From Halomonas colorata (GTDB taxonomy: Bacteria > Pseudomonadota > Gammaproteobacteria > Pseudomonadales > Halomonadaceae), in NCBI RefSeq assembly GCF_014897985.1, contig NZ_JABUZA010000003.1:124001-188000 (forward strand): DNA of 64,000 nucleotides. The letters are read 5' to 3'. Shown here piece after piece: positions 1-8,741 of this stretch. The stretch's first letter is position 1. Every line of letters begins with the position of its first letter. The notes under the pieces are model-generated. The model saw nothing but the letters and a program-made list of their open reading frames with translations. It was not told where the DNA came from and did not search any database. Made by a program: the position numbers and the translations under genes.

Positions 1-216
1 GGCCGCCATCTCGCTGTCTTCAAGCGCGTGGGGCAGGTAGGCGTCCTCACGAAAATTCCACAGGGCTGCGTCCGCCTGTTCGGCAAGGGCCTTGTCTTCG
101 CAGTGAAGGTGCAGGCGGTAGCCTTTGCGCCAAATGGTTTCGGCCAGCTTGCAGGCGAATGCCAAGCGCGCTTCTAAAGTGGTATCAGGGAGAATATAAA
201 AATCGATGCGCGCCAT
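1..216 (-). CDS. holC: DNA polymerase III chi subunit, N-terminal part (cut by window edge)
   Basis: Seventy-two codons are visible, reading leftwards and open at the window edge, so the C-terminal half is missing. The product begins MARIDFYILP and continues with an HLHCEDKALAEQAD-like stretch, as in the chi subunit of the DNA polymerase III clamp-loader complex, which links the loader to SSB. An ATG at 214-216 is preceded by GGAG at good spacing. In many gammaproteobacteria holC lies next to pepA and the divergent lptF-lptG pair; here ilvE sits between pepA and holC. The family assignment is from the N-terminal sequence and this neighbourhood. Confidence 0.85.
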   Translation of the reverse strand, partial: MARIDFYILPDTTLEARLAFACKLAETIWRKGYRLHLHCEDKALAEQADAALWNFREDAYLPHALEDSEMAA

Positions 217-290
217 AGCGGCTCCAGCGTTTGCCAAGCTCTCTGAAAAGGCTTTAAAAGCGCTTCAAAGCCATTCCAAATAAGCGTCAT

Positions 291-316
291 CGCCGCCGCC
301 ATTGCTGGCGGCGGCG
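291..316 (-). terminator. GC-rich hairpin downstream of ilvE
   Basis: Perfect 10-bp inverted repeat, CGCCGCCGCC (291-300) and GGCGGCGGCG (307-316), with a 6-nt loop, just 3' of the ilvE stop. There is no clear U-tract, so this may be an mRNA-stabilising hairpin or a non-canonical terminator between ilvE and holC. Confidence 0.45.
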
Positions 317-325
317 GGGGAGACA

Positions 326-1435
326 TTACACCAGCTGGGTAAGCCAGCCGTGTTTGTCTTCGCTGCGGCCGTACTGGATATCCAGAAGCGTCTTGCGAAT
401 GCGCATGGCGACGTCGTTACCACCGTCGCCGTTCAGGCGAATGCGCTCGTTTTCCGTGACCAGCTCGCCTACCGGCGTGATGACCGCGGCGGTGCCACAG
501 GCGAACACTTCGGTGATCTCGCCGGAAGCCGCGCCGTCACGCCACTCATCAATACTGATCGGGCGCTCTTCCGGGGTCAGACCCATGTCTTTGGCAAGGG
601 TGAGCACCGAGTTGCGGGTCACGCCTTCCAGAATGGTATCCGTCAGGCGCGGGGTGACCAGACGGCCATCCTTGAACACGAAAAACAGGTTCATGCCACC
701 CAGTTCCTCGATCCACTTGCTTTCCGCAGCGTCCAGAAACACTACCTGACCACAGCCGTGAGATTCGGCTTCCTTCTGGGCGGCCAGTGATGCTGCGTAG
801 TTGCCGCCGCACTTGGCAAAGCCGGTGCCGCCCGCGGCTGCCCGCTTGTAATGCGAGGAGAGCCAGATGGATACCGGGCTGATGCCGCCCTTGAAGTAGG
901 ATGCCGCTGGGGATGCGATCACGTAGTAGTCCACTTCGTGAGCCGGGCGCACGCCCAGGAAGGCTTCCGTGGCGATCATGAACGGGCGAAGATACAGGCT
1001 GCACTCGTCAGCATCGCTTTGCGGCGTGGGTACCCAGCTATGGTCCTGGGCCAGCAGCGCCTTGATCGAACCGATGAAATCCTCATCCGCTAGCTCAGGC
1101 AAGGCCAAACGGCGGGCACTACGGCGGAAACGCTCTGCGTTTTTCTCAGGGCGGAAGGTCCAGACCGAACCGTCAGCATGACGATAGGCTTTGATGCCTT
1201 CAAAAATTTCCTGGCCGTAATGCAGCACGGAGGCGGCCGGATCGAGCGTTAGCGGGCCGTAAGGGCGCACCTGGTGGCCGTGCCAGTCGGCATCAACCGT
1301 CCAGCGGACATTGACCATATGGTCAGTGAAGTACTTGCCAAACCCTGGGTTGGTCAGGATGTTGTCACGGATACTATCGGCCGTCGGCTGATTGGACGGC
1401 AGGATTTCAAAACGAGTCGTAGAACTAGTGGGCAC
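326..1435 (-). CDS. ilvE: Branched-chain amino acid aminotransferase
   Basis: A 369-residue cytosolic fold-type IV PLP enzyme that interconverts leucine, isoleucine and valine with their 2-oxo acids using glutamate/2-oxoglutarate. Visible family features are EIFEGIKAYR near residue 80, RPFMIATE near 150, the PLP-lysine segment AKCGGNYAAS near 210, the ESKWIEELGGMN stretch near 240, and FACGTAAVITPVG near 315. Length and motifs fit the longer (type II, about 360 aa) BCAT subgroup rather than the shorter E. coli-type IlvE. It is transcribed towards holC and followed by a GC-rich hairpin. The ATG start at 1435 gives an N-terminus of normal length for this subgroup. Confidence 0.93.
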   Translation of the reverse strand: MPTSSTTRFEILPSNQPTADSIRDNILTNPGFGKYFTDHMVNVRWTVDADWHGHQVRPYGPLTLDPAASVLHYGQEIFEGIKAYRHADGSVWTFRPEKNAERFRRSARRLALPELADEDFIGSIKALLAQDHSWVPTPQSDADECSLYLRPFMIATEAFLGVRPAHEVDYYVIASPAASYFKGGISPVSIWLSSHYKRAAAGGTGFAKCGGNYAASLAAQKEAESHGCGQVVFLDAAESKWIEELGGMNLFFVFKDGRLVTPRLTDTILEGVTRNSVLTLAKDMGLTPEERPISIDEWRDGAASGEITEVFACGTAAVITPVGELVTENERIRLNGDGGNDVAMRIRKTLLDIQYGRSEDKHGWLTQLV

Positions 1436-1587
1436 GGCGTGTTTTCTCCGCTAGAGCCAGGCCCCGAAGGGCGAATAAGCGTGTCGTTAGAAGTAGCGCA
1501 TGCCATAAACGGTAGGGCACACGCTCATGCTTCCAGATTTAACGGTTGTGGCACTCAAAGGCAACCATTGAGCGCGCAATCGTGCGA

Positions 1588-3108
1588 TTAGTTGGCGCTG
1601 GTTTCGACCTGGGCGTCGGCTTCACGGTCTAGCAGGTACTGGGAAAGCAGGCCCACCGGGCGGCCGGTCGCGCCTTTCTGTTTGCCTGAATGCCAAGCCG
1701 TACCGGCGATATCCAGATGAGCCCAGGGGAAGTGATCGGCAAAACGCGACAAAAAGCACGCCGCGGTAATCGTACCCGCCGGGCGCCCGCCGATATTGGC
1801 CAAGTCGGCAAAGTTGGATTCCAGCTGCTCCTGGTACTCATCCCATAAGGGCAGGTGCCAGGCGCGGTCCCAGGCCGCTTCGCCGGCTTCCAGCAAATCG
1901 AGCGCCAGGTCGTCATCATTGGACAGCAGGCCGGTCGCGTGATGGCCCAGCCCCACAATGACAGCACCAGTAAGCGTGGCAATATCCACAACGCTTGCCG
2001 GCTTGAAGCGCTCGGCATACGTCAGCGCGTCGCAAAGTACCAGGCGGCCTTCGGCATCGGTATTGAGTACTTCAACCGTCAGGCCTTTAAGCGTTTTGAT
2101 GATATCGCCGGGCTTGGTGGCCAGGCCGTCCGGCATGTTCTCGGCGGCAGCGACGATAAACACCAGGTTGAGCTTGGGCTTGATGGCGAGCATCGTCTTG
2201 ACGGTGCCAAATACGCTGGCGGCGCCGCACATGTCGAATTTCATTTCGTCCATGCCTTCGCCAGGTTTCAGCGAAATGCCGCCGGTATCGAAAGTGATAC
2301 CTTTACCTACCAGAACGTGAGGCGCTTCTTCGCGCTCCGCCGCGCCGTTGTACTTCATGACGATCAGACGAGTAGGTTCGTGACTGCCTCGACCGACCGA
2401 GAGCAAAGAGCCTGCGCCCAGCGCTTCCAGTGCGTCCTCATCGAGAATCTCGACGTCCAACGCGCCGTTGGAGGTCCGGCCCAATTCCTCTGCCTGCTCG
2501 GCAAGGTAGCGCGGCGTGCACACATTGCCCGGCAGGTTGCCCAGCGTGCGCGTGTAGTTGATGCCCTGGCCGATAGCGGCGCCAATGCGCGCCCCTTGGC
2601 TGGCAAGCTCAGCGTCACCCGCTTCGCTCACCATCAGCGTTAATGCGTTAAGGCTCGCTAAAGGTGTGGGCTGCGACTTAAACTGATCGAAGCGATAGAC
2701 GGCGCGCTCAGCCGCTTCCAGTACCTTGCGGGCTTTCCAGTTGCTGTCACGGGTTTCAAGCGGCACATCGTCAAATGCGATGCTGGCTTCATCCACCGGC
2801 AGTTTGGTAAGCGCTGCCATGGCGGCATCCAGCGCTTTTAAAAACGCCGCTTCCTGGCACTTTTCGCGCTCGCCGAGGCCTACTAACAATAGCCGCTCTG
2901 CGCCAAGACCCGGTGCAAACGGAATCATCTGCACGTTGCCAAGCGCTGGATCAAAGTCGCCGCGCTCAAGCAACTGGCCGATTAAACGCTCGCTGGCGTC
3001 ATCTAATCTGGCGGCCGTGGGTAGTAAGTCGCTACCTTTAAAAATGGGGATGACGAGACAAGCCGTTTCGGCTTTAGCCGGATTGGCGGTCTGAACGGAA
3101 AATTCCAT
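1588..3108 (-). CDS. pepA: Leucyl aminopeptidase (M17 family)
   Basis: A 506-residue cytosolic dinuclear-metal aminopeptidase that releases N-terminal residues from peptides; in E. coli PepA also binds DNA at Xer sites and at carAB. The C-terminal catalytic domain has GKGITFDTGGISLKPG, KFDMCGAASV and the signature NTDAEGRLVLCDALTYAE, which contain the metal ligands and active-site Lys/Arg. The ATG at 3108 (product begins MEFSVQTANPAK) was chosen because GGAG lies 6 nt upstream; the open frame extends further upstream without family support. It is divergent from lptF, the classical gammaproteobacterial arrangement. Confidence 0.95.
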   Translation of the reverse strand: MEFSVQTANPAKAETACLVIPIFKGSDLLPTAARLDDASERLIGQLLERGDFDPALGNVQMIPFAPGLGAERLLLVGLGEREKCQEAAFLKALDAAMAALTKLPVDEASIAFDDVPLETRDSNWKARKVLEAAERAVYRFDQFKSQPTPLASLNALTLMVSEAGDAELASQGARIGAAIGQGINYTRTLGNLPGNVCTPRYLAEQAEELGRTSNGALDVEILDEDALEALGAGSLLSVGRGSHEPTRLIVMKYNGAAEREEAPHVLVGKGITFDTGGISLKPGEGMDEMKFDMCGAASVFGTVKTMLAIKPKLNLVFIVAAAENMPDGLATKPGDIIKTLKGLTVEVLNTDAEGRLVLCDALTYAERFKPASVVDIATLTGAVIVGLGHHATGLLSNDDDLALDLLEAGEAAWDRAWHLPLWDEYQEQLESNFADLANIGGRPAGTITAACFLSRFADHFPWAHLDIAGTAWHSGKQKGATGRPVGLLSQYLLDREADAQVETSAN

Positions 3109-3230
3109 GACGTCTCCAACAAGACAAGCATCGAGGGATTCGGGATAATGCCCCGTACTGAGTGTTCGTTTAGTGTACCCAAGCCATGGGCGCATTGCAT
3201 GGCATCCTGCACGATTAGCCGGAGAGGGCG

Positions 3231-4304
3231 TTGATTTTATTTCGGTACTTAACTCGCGAAGTGTTACTCACCATGTCCGCGGTGGCCGGTATTCTATTGC
3301 TGGTCATTATGGGCAGCCGTTTTATTCGCTACTTTTCAGATGCAGCGGAGGGTGATTTTCCGGTCACCATTCTGGGCAGCCTGATGATGTTTCATCTACC
3401 CGGCTTTATGGAGCTGGTGCTCCCACTGGCGTTTTTCCTGGGTATTCTGCTGGCCTATGGGCAGCTCTATATGAACAGCGAAATTACCGTCATGGTGGCC
3501 TGCGGCATGAGCCCGCTGCGTCTTTTACGGGTCACGCTATTGCCTGCCTCCATCGTCGCGGTATTGGTCGCTCTCTGTAGCCTGTGGCTAACCCCGGCCG
3601 GCGCACTGCAAACAGCGGCCACGCTAGAAGAACAGCGCAGCCGGCTGGATGTCTCGGTGCTGGCCCCTGGGCGCTTTCAGGATTTTGGCGGTGGTCGTAC
3701 GGCGTATATCACTGATTTCAGTAGTGACGGTACTGAAATGCAGGAAGTCCTGGTGCACGAACTGCCTGGGCCCGAAAACCCGCATAGCTTTATAACGCGG
3801 GCGGGGTCGGGGTATCAGGAAACCCGAGTTGAAACGGGCAGTCGCTTTTTGGTGCTGGAAGATGGCGAGCGCTATGGCGTGGCCCCCGGTCAGATGGATG
3901 CGCAGCGACTTACCTTTGAACGCTATACGATGCGCCTGGGATTAAGCCGTAGCCGCCAAGAGCTGGATTCGCTTGAGTTCGCAACTACCGCAGCGCTTTG
4001 GCACGACCCCAACCCGCGTGCTCAGGCACAGTTTCAGTGGCGTGCAGGGCTGCCGTTCATGGTGTTTATATTGGCCTTGCTTGCCCAGCCGCTTTCCCGC
4101 GTAAACCCTCGCCAGGGTCGGTTTGCCAAGTTGCTGCCCGCGGTGTTTTTGTATGTCGGCTATTTAAGTTTGCTGCTCGCGGCGGTGGATGCCATCGGGA
4201 GCGGCACATTAACGCCGCTAATCGGCGTTTGGCCGGTACATTTACTGTTTTTAGGCCTGGGATTACTGCTTTTATGGCGCTCTCAGCGTAAGGGGATGCG
4301 TTAA
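3231..4304 (+). CDS. lptF: LPS export ABC transporter permease LptF
   Basis: A 357-residue inner-membrane subunit of the LptB2FG complex, which extracts lipopolysaccharide and passes it along the LptC-A-D bridge. Three N-terminal membrane segments lie at roughly 12-33, 50-75 and 98-118, then a periplasmic jellyroll-like domain (about 125-265), then three C-terminal segments. The conserved NSEITVMVACGMSPLRLL cytoplasmic coupling segment is near residues 83-100. The likely start is TTG at 3231, behind GGAGAGG. The stop overlaps the lptG ATG by one base (TAATG), showing translational coupling. Divergent from pepA. Confidence 0.93.
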   Translation: MILFRYLTREVLLTMSAVAGILLLVIMGSRFIRYFSDAAEGDFPVTILGSLMMFHLPGFMELVLPLAFFLGILLAYGQLYMNSEITVMVACGMSPLRLLRVTLLPASIVAVLVALCSLWLTPAGALQTAATLEEQRSRLDVSVLAPGRFQDFGGGRTAYITDFSSDGTEMQEVLVHELPGPENPHSFITRAGSGYQETRVETGSRFLVLEDGERYGVAPGQMDAQRLTFERYTMRLGLSRSRQELDSLEFATTAALWHDPNPRAQAQFQWRAGLPFMVFILALLAQPLSRVNPRQGRFAKLLPAVFLYVGYLSLLLAAVDAIGSGTLTPLIGVWPVHLLFLGLGLLLLWRSQRKGMR

Positions 4305-5383
4305 TGCTGAATGTGCTGATAGTTGCGGATCGTTTAGATCGGTATATCGCCCGCAACGTACTGGGGGCGATCATCGTTGTCCAGTTCGTGCTGTTGGGGC
4401 TGGATATCACGCTTGCCTACATTGGTGACCTGCGCCACGTACAAGGCAATTACACCGCACTGGACGTGTTCTTTTATTTACTCATGCGTACACCGTGGCG
4501 TTTTTATCAGTATGCCCCGGTGGCGGTGCTGATCGGCGCGCTGATTGGTTTGGGCAGCATGGCGTCCAGCAATGAGCTTACCGTTATGCGCGCCTCTGGG
4601 CGTTCGCTGGCGCGTATTGTCTGGGGCGTAATGAAACCGGTGCTGTTGGTGGTGGTTGTGGTACTGCTGATCGCCGAGTTCGTAAGCCCGCGCACCGAGC
4701 AGTTTGCCGAAGCGTGGCAGCTTGAACAGCGCCAGGGCGAAAGCGCCCAGCCCGCCAGTCGCAGCGGCTGGCAGTTTGAAGGCGATAGCGTTTACCGGTT
4801 CGGGGCGATTCGCGCCGACGAAGTGGTGCTCGATTTAACCCGCTACCGCTTCGATGAGCGGCGATTGATTGAAGCCACGCATGCCGCTCGCGCGCATTGG
4901 GAGGAGGGCGCCTGGCGGCTTGAAAATGTGACTACCACGCGTATTTACGATGATTATACCGAGTCTGAAAGCCAGGCCAGCGCCTTCTGGGAAACGCATA
5001 TTACTCCTGTACAGCTCGAGCGCCTGCTGCGTGATATCGAGAGCCAGGCACCCAGTGAGCTATGGGCCTATGCGCGCTATCTGCAGGCGCAGGGGCTAAC
5101 CGCGGATCAGCCGCTGCTGTACTTCTGGCAAAAGATGCTTATGCCGCTCACCATGGGCTCGCTGGTCCTGATTGCCGCCTCGTTTGTATTTGGCCCGCTG
5201 CGTACCGTGGCGGCGGGCACGCGGGTATTTTATGGTGTGGTCACCGGGCTTGCGTTTAAATATATCCAGGATTTGCTGGCCCCTGCATCCACGATTTTCG
5301 GATTTTCACCGGTATGGGCGGTACTGGTGCCGACCCTGGCCTGTGCCGCCGTGGGGATTTATTTCCTGCGCCGCAATGGCTAA
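4304..5383 (+). CDS. lptG: LPS export ABC transporter permease LptG
   Basis: A 359-residue partner of LptF in the lipopolysaccharide exporter. Layout is the same: N-terminal LDRYIARNVLGAI followed by a membrane segment, the coupling segment SSNELTVMRASGRSL near residue 87, a periplasmic domain (about 130-270), and C-terminal membrane segments ending RRNG. The ATG shares a base with the lptF stop, and its own 3' end overlaps the next gene by 8 bases, so the three genes form a single translation-coupled unit. LPS transport components are essential in most Gram-negative species. Confidence 0.93.
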   Translation: MLNVLIVADRLDRYIARNVLGAIIVVQFVLLGLDITLAYIGDLRHVQGNYTALDVFFYLLMRTPWRFYQYAPVAVLIGALIGLGSMASSNELTVMRASGRSLARIVWGVMKPVLLVVVVVLLIAEFVSPRTEQFAEAWQLEQRQGESAQPASRSGWQFEGDSVYRFGAIRADEVVLDLTRYRFDERRLIEATHAARAHWEEGAWRLENVTTTRIYDDYTESESQASAFWETHITPVQLERLLRDIESQAPSELWAYARYLQAQGLTADQPLLYFWQKMLMPLTMGSLVLIAASFVFGPLRTVAAGTRVFYGVVTGLAFKYIQDLLAPASTIFGFSPVWAVLVPTLACAAVGIYFLRRNG

Positions 5384-5825
5384 CGTAGTTTCAGCCGGGG
5401 TGGGCCGCCGGCTGGGCGCCATGGCGTATGATGGCGTAATAGTGCTAGCCCTCTGGCTGCTTATTACGATTATCCATCTAGCGTTTTTCCGGCTGATACT
5501 CAGTCAACCCGTGGAAGCCGTCGGGGCTTCTGCTTTGGCCGTCTGGAGCCTGCGCGGTTTACTGCTTCTCTCTACCACTGGTTTCTTCTGTTTTTTTTGG
5601 CAGTGCGCCGGTATGACCTTGGGCATGCAGGCGTGGCGTCTGCGTGTGCAAACCATTGATGGCCAAACTATTACTCTTAGGCAGAGCCTTATACGCTGTG
5701 GGATCGCTTGGCTCTCTTTGGCGCTATTTGGCCTGGGCTATTGGTGGGTTCTTTTGGATAGTCGTCAACGCAGCTGGCCAGATATAGCCTCCCAGACGCG
5801 CACTGTTTTCGTGCCTGATCACTAA
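5376..5825 (+). CDS. RDD family integral membrane protein
   Basis: A 149-residue protein beginning MANVVSAGVGRRLGAMAYDG, the Arg...Asp signature of RDD-domain proteins, with hydrophobic segments around residues 20-42, 55-80 and 112-130. RDD proteins are of generally unknown role; some have been linked to Na+(Li+)/H+ antiport, which would be of interest in a halophile but is not shown here. The ATG at 5376 lies inside the end of lptG (8-base overlap). The reading frame is open well upstream of this, but that portion is a shadow of lptG. Downstream is an AT-rich promoter region for bfd. Confidence 0.8.
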   Translation: MANVVSAGVGRRLGAMAYDGVIVLALWLLITIIHLAFFRLILSQPVEAVGASALAVWSLRGLLLLSTTGFFCFFWQCAGMTLGMQAWRLRVQTIDGQTITLRQSLIRCGIAWLSLALFGLGYWWVLLDSRQRSWPDIASQTRTVFVPDH

Positions 5826-5961
5826 AAAATGGGCACTTAAACACTAATATTTTTTATTAGAACTTATGCAACTAATTACTAAGCAATTGTGTTGATTTAG
5901 GTTTTTTTGAGTGAAAGACAATCACTACTAAAAGGCATAGTTTTTTACTTGATAAAATGTA

Positions 5962-5976
5962 TGCGAATCATTTACA
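5962..5976 (+). promoter_or_regulatory. Candidate Fur box upstream of bfd
   Basis: TGCGAATCATTTACA matches the Fur core TGATAATCATTATCA at 11 of 15 positions and lies 30 bp before the bfd ATG. Bfd is classically induced by iron limitation, so a Fur site here is expected. Inferred from sequence only. Confidence 0.55.
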
Positions 5977-6006
5977 TTCATCTCATGTTATTTATGAGGT
6001 GTCGCC

Positions 6007-6213
6007 ATGTACGTTTGCGTGTGCAAGGGAGTAACCGATCATCAGATTCGTCAGCAGGTGAGCGATGGAGCGCGCAGCTGGCGAGAAGTGCGTGAAGCCA
6101 CCGGCTGTGCCACCCAGTGTGGCAAGTGCGCCTGCTATGCCAAATCGCTTACCAAAGAAGCGCTTTATGAAGCACGTATGGAAGCCGATATGAGTCTCGC
6201 TTACGCCGTGTGA
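6007..6213 (+). CDS. bfd: Bacterioferritin-associated ferredoxin
   Basis: A 68-residue cytosolic [2Fe-2S] protein that donates electrons to the haem of bacterioferritin so that stored ferric iron is released. The ligands fit the Bfd pattern: C4-x-C6 in MYVCVCKG and a C38-x-x-C41 pair in TQCGKCAC (C34 and C43 are extra). The ATG at 6007 has GAGG upstream. It is followed by the bfr gene on the same strand with its own repeat-rich leader, so the two are probably separately controlled: bfd by iron limitation, bfr by iron sufficiency. Confidence 0.95.
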   Translation: MYVCVCKGVTDHQIRQQVSDGARSWREVREATGCATQCGKCACYAKSLTKEALYEARMEADMSLAYAV

Positions 6214-6283
6214 CGCGAATCACTCTTGTTAGGGTTATCGTTAGCAAATAACTGATTTATTTGAATTTTTCTTCATCTTCTCT

Positions 6284-6329
6284 ATACTCTCAGAAAACTG
6301 GGAGTATGCCTTTGCATGGCCTATACTCC
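6284..6329 (+). promoter_or_regulatory. Overlapping inverted repeats upstream of bfr
   Basis: Three related arms: ATACTCTCAG (6284-6293), CTGGGAGTAT (6298-6307, extending to GCC) and GGCCTATACTCC (6318-6329). The first two pair with a 4-nt spacer and one mismatch; the second and third pair around a 7-nt loop with one bulge. The middle arm can pair with either neighbour, giving two mutually exclusive hairpins if transcribed, or overlapping protein sites. The first dyad (24 bp) loosely resembles IscR type 1 sites in layout. Confidence 0.5.
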
Positions 6330-6394
6330 TTCATTAACGTAACTGCTTGATTGGTTAGATTAACTATCAGCATTACAGCGAGAAAGGTGACGTC

Positions 6395-6880
6395 ATGAAA
6401 GGTGATCCCCAGGTAATCCAGCATTTAAACAAAGCATTGGGCAACGAGCTTATTGCCATTAATCAGTACTTTTTGCATGCCAAAATGTATAAGGATTGGG
6501 GGCTTAAGGCACTGGCTAAGTGGGAATACGACGAGTCCATTGAAGAAATGCAGCACGCTGACAAGCTGATTGAACGCATTTTGTTCCTGGAAGGCATTCC
6601 TAATCTTCAGGATCTGGGCAAGCTACATATCGGTGAAAACGTCAAGGAGATGCTCGAAAGCGATCTTAGAATCGAGCACGACGGCCGCAACGACTACATC
6701 GAAGCCATCACCTACTGTGAAAGCGTTAAAGACTACGTATCACGTGATTTGCTGCGCGACCTGCTCGCCGATGAAGAAGATCATATTGATCATATCGAAA
6801 CCGAGCTGAAGCTGATTGATCAGGTTGGCATCCAGAACTACATGCTGCGCCAAATGCAGCTGGCGGGCGACCACGAGTAA
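6395..6880 (+). CDS. bfr: Bacterioferritin
   Basis: A 161-residue haem-containing ferritin that assembles into a 24-subunit iron-storage shell and oxidises Fe(II) at a dinuclear site. All expected residues are visible: ferroxidase ligands E18, E51, H54, E94, E127 and H130, and the haem ligand M52 in the segment [18 protein letters not shown]. Length and sequence are close to E. coli Bfr. The ATG at 6395 is preceded by AGAAAGGTG. It lies downstream of bfd and ends in a strong intrinsic terminator. Confidence 0.97.
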   Translation: MKGDPQVIQHLNKALGNELIAINQYFLHAKMYKDWGLKALAKWEYDESIEEMQHADKLIERILFLEGIPNLQDLGKLHIGENVKEMLESDLRIEHDGRNDYIEAITYCESVKDYVSRDLLRDLLADEEDHIDHIETELKLIDQVGIQNYMLRQMQLAGDHE

Positions 6881-6904
6881 GCCACGCTAAAGACGTGAAA
6901 AGAC

Positions 6905-6939
6905 AACACCTCCGACACGATGTCGGGGGTGTTTTTTTA
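6905..6939 (+). terminator. Intrinsic terminator after bfr
   Basis: A 13-bp stem (6905-6917 with 6921-6933, including one G-U pair) around a 3-nt loop, followed by a run of seven T. It separates bfr from the convergent ABC transporter permease. Confidence 0.9.
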
Positions 6940-6964
6940 TGCCTGAAACCTGTGGCGAAGTGAT

Positions 6965-8728
6965 CTAGCGAAGTGATTTCCTGACACCGACAATGCTTGA
7001 AAGCGATACGGCGAGGATAGAAAGCAGAATCAGCGCCAGCGCAGGGATCAGCACCGCCCAGGGCGCTCGCTCTATATACGGCATGCCTTCCGCCAGGATT
7101 AATCCCCACTCAGGTGAGGGAGGGCGTGGGCCTAGGCCCAGAAACCCCAGTGCAGCAAGGGCAAGGGCCACGCCCGGTAAGCGCAGCATGGCGTGGCGGA
7201 ACACCGGGCCCAGAACGGCCGGCAGAACATACCGGCTCATCAAGCGAAAATGCCCGACACCTAAAATAGGCGTAATCCGCACGTGGGGCTGAGCTTTGAC
7301 TTCTGCTACCAGCGCCGCCGTGTGTGCCGCCAATGGTGCCCAGGCAACGGCAGTGACGGCAATAATGGCGCCGCCGGCGCTAGGCCCCGCCAAACCCGCC
7401 ACAATAAGCCCCGCAATAGTGGGCGGAGTGGCCTTGGTGATTTCAATCGGGCCGGTTGCAAACCTTGGCGCCAGCCCAATGAGAAGCCCGAGCAGCAGCG
7501 ACAAACAGACAACCACTACGGCCATGCCCATGGTGGAAAGTGCTCCGTGGGCAACGCGTGCCAGAATATCGCGCCCGGTGCCGTCCGCGCCTAAAGGCAG
7601 CGCCCAGCTTGGCGGCTCAAGACGCATAAATGCCGAGCTGAACGGGTCGCGGGTAATACCGGTAACTACCAGCACGCACAGCAGAGTAATAGCCACCGCA
7701 GGTACTGCCCACGCGCCTCGCTGGGCGTGATGCTCGCTATGTGCCACCGGTAGCGCGCCAAGGCGAAATGCACGACCCAGCAGCAGCGCGCGGGCAATAT
7801 TGGCCAAGCTGCCCAGCATAATCGCAATCACCAGCAGAATAAGGATCCCGGTTTGCAGTGCCGGCAAGTCCTGTGCTGAAGCCGCCCCGAGGGTTGCCCG
7901 GCCAAGCCCTGGAATGGAAAACACTTGCTCGACGGCAATCGCGCCGCCGGTCAAGGCCACCATCACCATACCTACCTGGGGCATCAGGCTGGGCAGGGTT
8001 CGCCTTAATGCTGCCAACGTAATCCGGCTGCGTGAAAATCCCGCCACGCTCCAGGTTGCCACCCAGCGCTCGGTAAACGTAACCGCCAGGCCATCACTAA
8101 ACAGCCTGCCCAATAACCCCCCTGCCGGTAAACCCAGCGCAAAAGCGGGCAGTACTACATAGCTTAAACCTCGCCAGCCGTAAGGCGGTAGCCAGTTAAG
8201 CCAGGCGGCAAAAATGACCAGCAGCACAGACGCAAGCAAAAATTCAGGCAGGGCGGTCAACGTCGCACCCATTGCGCCGGATGAGCGGCGTACCCGGCCG
8301 TTAAGGCCTCGGTGAACCACCGGCACGCAGATAAGGATGGCCGTGATGACCGCTACCAGCATGCCAAACGCCATCAAGGTGATCGATACCTGCGCGCTTT
8401 TCAACATACCAGGCAGGACGGGCGCGCCGGAGATCCAGGAGTTGCCCGCATCGCCATGCATCAACCCCATCAGCCAGCTTTGCAGCTTTTCAAACGGACC
8501 AAGCTCCAGGCCAAGCTGGGCGCGAATGGCGGCCAGGGCTTCGGGCGTGGCTTCCTGTTCGGCCGAGCGCGCCCGCAAAATGCTCAGCGCCGGATCCCGC
8601 CCTGAGAGCCACGGCAAGAGCCCAACCAAAACCACCACTCCTCCAAGCGTTACCAACCGTGAGACCAGCGGGATAAAAGGCTCGAGGCGCAGGCGGCGCC
8701 AAAGGCGCCGCGGTGTCGCGATAGTCAT
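6965..8728 (-). CDS. Fused DppB-DppC-type ABC transporter permease
   Basis: A 587-residue inner-membrane protein carrying two complete BPD-transport permease modules that are usually separate genes. The N-half (to about residue 310) is DppB/OppB-like, with IRAQLGLELGPFE and an EAA-like loop around TWSVAGFSRSRITLAALR. The C-half (about 340-587) is DppC-like, with LPLGADGTGRDILARVAHG, an EAA-like loop near HFRLMSRYVLPAVLG and GLGPRPPSPEWGLIL. The ATG at 8728 (begins MTIATPRRLW) is preferred over an upstream TTG at 8758 that lacks a ribosome site. It is last in the order ATPase, ATPase, lipoprotein, permease, behind a Zur-like site, so the substrate may be a metal chelate or peptide. Confidence 0.88.
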   Translation of the reverse strand: MTIATPRRLWRRLRLEPFIPLVSRLVTLGGVVVLVGLLPWLSGRDPALSILRARSAEQEATPEALAAIRAQLGLELGPFEKLQSWLMGLMHGDAGNSWISGAPVLPGMLKSAQVSITLMAFGMLVAVITAILICVPVVHRGLNGRVRRSSGAMGATLTALPEFLLASVLLVIFAAWLNWLPPYGWRGLSYVVLPAFALGLPAGGLLGRLFSDGLAVTFTERWVATWSVAGFSRSRITLAALRRTLPSLMPQVGMVMVALTGGAIAVEQVFSIPGLGRATLGAASAQDLPALQTGILILLVIAIMLGSLANIARALLLGRAFRLGALPVAHSEHHAQRGAWAVPAVAITLLCVLVVTGITRDPFSSAFMRLEPPSWALPLGADGTGRDILARVAHGALSTMGMAVVVVCLSLLLGLLIGLAPRFATGPIEITKATPPTIAGLIVAGLAGPSAGGAIIAVTAVAWAPLAAHTAALVAEVKAQPHVRITPILGVGHFRLMSRYVLPAVLGPVFRHAMLRLPGVALALAALGFLGLGPRPPSPEWGLILAEGMPYIERAPWAVLIPALALILLSILAVSLSSIVGVRKSLR

Positions 8729-8741
8729 ACGTGGTGTGCCC

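Noticed and set aside
5845..5870. AT-only hairpin CTAATA/TATTAG after the RDD gene as a terminator
   Set aside because: Very weak stem without GC pairs; could equally be promoter DNA.
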